Assembly: GCA_017607445.1 (NCBI GenBank) | Contig: JAEVHH010000007.1 | Span: 496,001 to 560,000 of the forward strand | DNA length: 64,000 nucleotides | From: Histoplasma ohiense | Lineage: Eukaryota > Ascomycota > Eurotiomycetes > Onygenales > Ajellomycetaceae | Direction of reading: 5' to 3' | Shown here: one piece after another, positions 60,784 to 64,000 of the stretch | How positions within the stretch are numbered: the first letter of the stretch is position 1 | Layout: each line of letters begins with the position of its first letter | The notes under the pieces: model-generated | Database searches by the model: none | Seen by the model: only the letters and a program-made list of their open reading frames with translations | Told to the model about the DNA's origin: nothing | Translations under genes and position numbers: made by a program

Positions 60784-62660
60784 ATGCGAATCGCCATCCT
60801 CCAGCTGTCGCCGCGGCTGGGCGATGTGCAGGGCAATATCCGCCGTGCAAATGCGCTGGTAGATGATTTGGAGAAGAGGTTGATGGGATTAAAGCACGAA
60901 GCTGAACGGGATGGATGGAAGGGTAGTAGTAGTAGTAGTGGTGGTGGTGGTGGTGGTGGTGGTGGTGGTGGTGGTAGTCCTGTTGGTAGTCGTGTGGGCT
61001 CTGGTGCTGCGGCACGATTGTTGGATGTCTTGGTTTTGCCAGAGATGGCGTTTACGGGTGGGTGAGCTGTAATAGGTTTCTTTTTTATTGATTTTATCTA
61101 TTCATTTTCGTTTTGTTTGATTGAGAGTGTTTTTTGAATTTATTTGTCTTGGGGCGTATGGGTGGTTGGGAGGGGGGTTTGTTTTTGGTCCCGTCCGGGC
61201 CTCTCTCCCTATTCATTCATATCACATATCCGCTCCACTTGTTCGATGATTGTGAATCCATCCACCCACATGGGTATTGACTATCACTCTTTTTGGCACT
61301 ACAATCGCGTCCATTAATAATATTCCCCCCTTCCCCCTTTTCCCCCTTTAACCACGAAATATGAATAATTATTATGACCTGCTAACTCTTCCGCCCAGGC
61401 TACAATTTCCCGTCCCTTCAGGCCATCCGGCCATATCTTGAGCCCACAGGATCAGGGCCAACAGCTCAATGGGCTCGATCCACCGCGCGCCGTCTCGGCT
61501 GCGTTGTGTGCGTGGGTTATCCTGAGCTTGCGGAGGCAAGAACTACGTCAAATTTAGAATCAGAAGTTACGTCGACATCGGTATCGGCATCGACATCACT
61601 GCCGCCATCACCGCCGATGAAAGGTGATGTCCAGATGGCGGCTGAAAATGGAATGCATGATGGACCGCCAGAAGATCCTCATGGTAATGGTGATAGGAAG
61701 GAAAATAACACCGGAGCTAAACGTGCAACGACACACTCCGTGATGAAAACCACCTCTACGGACGGAGAAAACAACACCATTACCAGCTCACCCACAAATA
61801 ACAATCCCAACAATATCCCCAAAACCAATCCCACCACTACCACCCCTGCCCCCCCAACTGCCCCATCCCGCTTCAACTCCACCCTCCTTGTCTCCCCAAC
61901 CGGCTCAACCCTCTACAACTACCAAAAGCGCTTCCTATACTACACCGACGAATGCTGGGCCGCCGAGGGTCTCAGCGGACCGGGCTTCCTCCATCTCCAG
62001 CTCCCATCCATACCTGGCCCGAATACAAGCCCAGCCACAACCCGCACCGCCATCGGCATCTGCATGGACATCAACCCGTACAAATTCCTCGCGCCGTGGA
62101 CCGAGTACGAGTTCGCCACGCATGTGCTCGAGAGCGGCGCGCGGCTCGTCCTGCTGCCCATGGCTTGGCTAACCACGTTGAAGAGTGAGGAGATGGGTGG
62201 TATGGGGGGTATGGGGGAGGGGGAGGAAGAGGAAGAGGCGTTGGCGTTGGCGCGGCGGCCGGATTTGGAGACGTTTAGGTATTGGCTGACACGGTTTTGG
62301 CCGTTGGTGGGGGGTGGGGGGGTTAGGGAGACGGGGTGGGAGGGAAAGGGAGAGGAGGGGGACGAGGATGTTATTATCGTCTTTGCGAATCGAGTGGGGG
62401 TTGAAGAGGGTGGGTTTAGAATTGGAGGATATGGGGATGGAGTGGCAAGGTATGCGGGGACTAGCTGTGTTGTAGGCGTTCGGCGGGTAGGTAGAGGGAA
62501 GCGAGTAGGGCCGGGCGACGAGGCGGAGATTGTTGTGTGGGAGATGCTGGGCCGTGCTGAGGAAGGGGTCTGTTTTGTTGATACGGAGGCGGAGCCGAGG
62601 TGGGTGTTTCGGATGGGGGGTGCCAGGCATGATGATGGTGATGATGAAGGACGAGGATGA
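60784..62660 (+). CDS. NTA1: Nta1-type protein N-terminal amidase (nitrilase superfamily)
   Basis: Two exons (60784-61057, 61399-62660; a 341-bp intron, longest of the window), 511 aa. Nta1 deamidates N-terminal Asn and Gln to Asp and Glu, the first step of the arginylation branch of the N-degron pathway. Nitrilase-fold evidence: start MRIAILQLSPRLGDVQGNI, general base E87 in LPEMAFTGYNF, K268 in YQKRFLYYTDE, nucleophile C313 in GICMDINPY, and MAWLTT after it. Two low-complexity insertions are unusual: a Ser/Gly run at about 49-65 coded by an AGT/GGT microsatellite, and about 120 residues of Thr/Asn/Pro-rich sequence between about 130 and 250. The end is a Gly/Glu-rich loop region and an acidic tail. 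The catalytic triad is intact. Confidence 0.92.
60919..60975 (+). repeat. AGT/GGT trinucleotide microsatellite inside NTA1 coding sequence
   Basis: Tandem AGT units followed by about twelve GGT units, read as Ser then Gly. Being in frame, unit gain or loss would alter only loop length. Confidence 0.9.
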
Positions 62661-63461
62661 ACGTTTGTGGCGTGTATACAATGTGTGCGTACATACGTAC
62701 AGCTATGGATGCTACTACATAGATAACAAAGATGAGGGGTGTGACAGTATGGGGAATTCTAATTTTCTGATCTGTCTCATACTTTCCACCTCATCACGCA
62801 ATGGCCCGAGGCTGCTGGTTTGATAATGATACACTTCACCCCTTCATGGCAAGGGATGGTAATATGATAATCGGTTGCGATGCTTGTTTTCACTCGCTGG
62901 AACGGGCGGTTCCGATATTAAAAATACAATTAATAACTAATCCAGATAACATAACCCCATTCTCCCGACACTTCTTGTTCTGTTTTCTCTATTTTTGTTT
63001 TCCCAACTGATGGAGGTGGAAGATTGGTTGATTGGGACTATCTTAACAGACGCAGGTCTCTCAATAATAATAAAGGCATGGGTCAGGGCTGCCACCATCA
63101 TCTTCTATTTCATATTCATTTATATACCTGATTTTATATCCCAATCCTCAACTAACATTTTTGAACTCCTTTGTTTCTTTTTTTGGGGGGCCATAGCAGC
63201 CTTGCGCAATCCTCTATCACGAATAGTAGTTACTCTTTGAACCGTGACCTCCCTTCAGCAAAACAGAAGCCAAGCTCACCACCGCAATCACAAGCACAAA
63301 ACGCGTAAGTGGAGCAGGAAGTCCTGATTGGATATCATGGCATAGAAGAGGCGTTTTAAAACATTACTATGTTGTGATGCTAGTGGGAAAGGTGGGGAAG
63401 TAGAGGGGAATGATGCTCTTGATCCTGTTCGTTCAATTCCCTCATTCTACCCAACTATCTC
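62661..63461. other. Intergenic, no gene seen
   Basis: Between the end of NTA1 (plus) and the probable last exon of a minus-strand gene, so it should hold two 3' UTRs. No recognisable coding frame; AT-rich with short ATAATA runs. Confidence 0.45.
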
Positions 63462-63671
63462 CTATCTCTCCTTCTTGTGCCTGTGCTCCCCATATATCTG
63501 CTTGATCTTGTTTTCAGAAGGGTGAGGCGGATACAGCCATGTTTTCCATGTATGCAGCGCGTGCAAGGCAAGCAAGTGGGGTGCTGTGCTGTGTATGTGG
63601 TGGGAGAGAAGCTGAAGTAGATGTATGATGGACTGGACAGCAGGGTTATCCGCAATCACGGGGAGACTGCT
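63462..63671 (-). CDS. Probable last exon of an unrecognised minus-strand gene (partial)
   Basis: An open frame of 69 residues plus stop, entered through a good acceptor (CACCTCCAG just upstream, on the plus-strand right side). It begins SSLPVIADNPAVQSIIHLLQ and contains amphipathic helices (ALHALHTWKTWLYPP) with a basic end (GEHRHKKER). Composition is that of a folded helical C-terminus rather than chance. Upstream exons would lie to the right, at least partly beyond the window. No family recognised. Confidence 0.4.
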   Translation of the reverse strand, partial: SSLPVIADNPAVQSIIHLLQLLSHHIHSTAPHLLALHALHTWKTWLYPPHPSENKIKQIYGEHRHKKER

Positions 63672-64000
63672 CTGGAGGTGGTCACCCCCCCCCCCGTGGA
63701 AGCTGGCAAGAGGGTGGAGATATGCAGAGCAGCATCGTAAGTAGAAGAATAATAGAATCTTGGAGGGAGGGGGTTAGGGGAAGAGCGCCGCAGCATTGAA
63801 GACGAGAGACCATCAGGCGGGGCAGAGACTAAGTGGAAACTCGGCACGCTTGTTGCACACCCAGGCACTACTAGCACTGGAAACTGGAAGGTGTGTAGGT
63901 AGATAGGTATGGATGCATGTCTATTCATAGCCGGCGGCGGGATGCAAGTACTCGTAGTATTCCTTTCAAGTTCCTTTCCTCGGCCTCTACAACTGCCAAA
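63672..64000. other. Window edge
   Basis: Probably intron or upstream exons of the preceding minus-strand gene. A 90-codon minus frame (63656-63928) is Ser/Pro-rich and runs through a ten-base C run; I could not place exons in it. Confidence 0.3.

Overview
This is a nuclear window from a filamentous ascomycete. Nine spliced or intact protein genes are supported, with short GT-AG introns (mostly 53-140 bp), Eurotiomycete-like protein sequences and long intergenic spaces. An AT-rich, transposon-filled block sits between ordinary GC-balanced segments. Eurotiomycetes, most likely Onygenales (the dimorphic/dermatophyte order), is my inference; nothing in the window fixes the species.

Layout, left to right: a Myb/SANT-like protein gene on the minus strand (449-1798) with about 6 kb of non-coding sequence upstream; an FHA-domain protein kinase of the Mek1/Rad53 type (minus, 7 exons, 7892-11152); a Vms1/ANKZF1-type peptidyl-tRNA hydrolase (minus, 12542-14612) divergent from a full-length ABCC/MRP (Ycf1-like) vacuolar transporter (plus, 9 exons, 15554-20838); an 8-kb gene desert; a YDR124W-like helical-bundle protein (plus, 28944-30735); CTP synthase (minus, 32214-34289); a ZIP zinc transporter (plus, 37691-39893).

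From about 40.3 to 54.2 kb lies a nested transposon block. A decayed Helitron (Rep-helicase on minus, a second accessory gene on plus) is split by a complete 7.5-kb Ty3/gypsy chromovirus. That element has 283-bp LTRs, an AAAAG target duplication, gag, pol and a chromodomain, an apparent self-priming PBS, and an antisense Cys-rich accessory ORF. Both elements are riddled with in-frame TGA codons. The nine differences between the two LTRs are all C/T transitions at CpG or CpC sites, a repeat-directed mutation signature unlike the CpA-biased RIP of Neurospora.

After the block come a possible tiny gene, a Sac3/GANP-family mRNA-export protein (plus, 7 exons, 55569-60058), an Nta1-type N-terminal amidase (plus, 60784-62660), and the probable last exon of an unrecognised minus-strand gene.

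The genes do not form one pathway: they are housekeeping (CTP synthesis, mRNA export, ribosome quality control, N-degron amidase), transport (MRP, zinc) and regulation (Myb-like, meiotic-type kinase). The most novel material is in the transposon nest: the CpG/CpC mutation signature, the self-priming arrangement and the two accessory ORFs. Exon coordinates were derived by hand from splice motifs, phase and family conservation; every multi-exon model sums to a whole number of codons.
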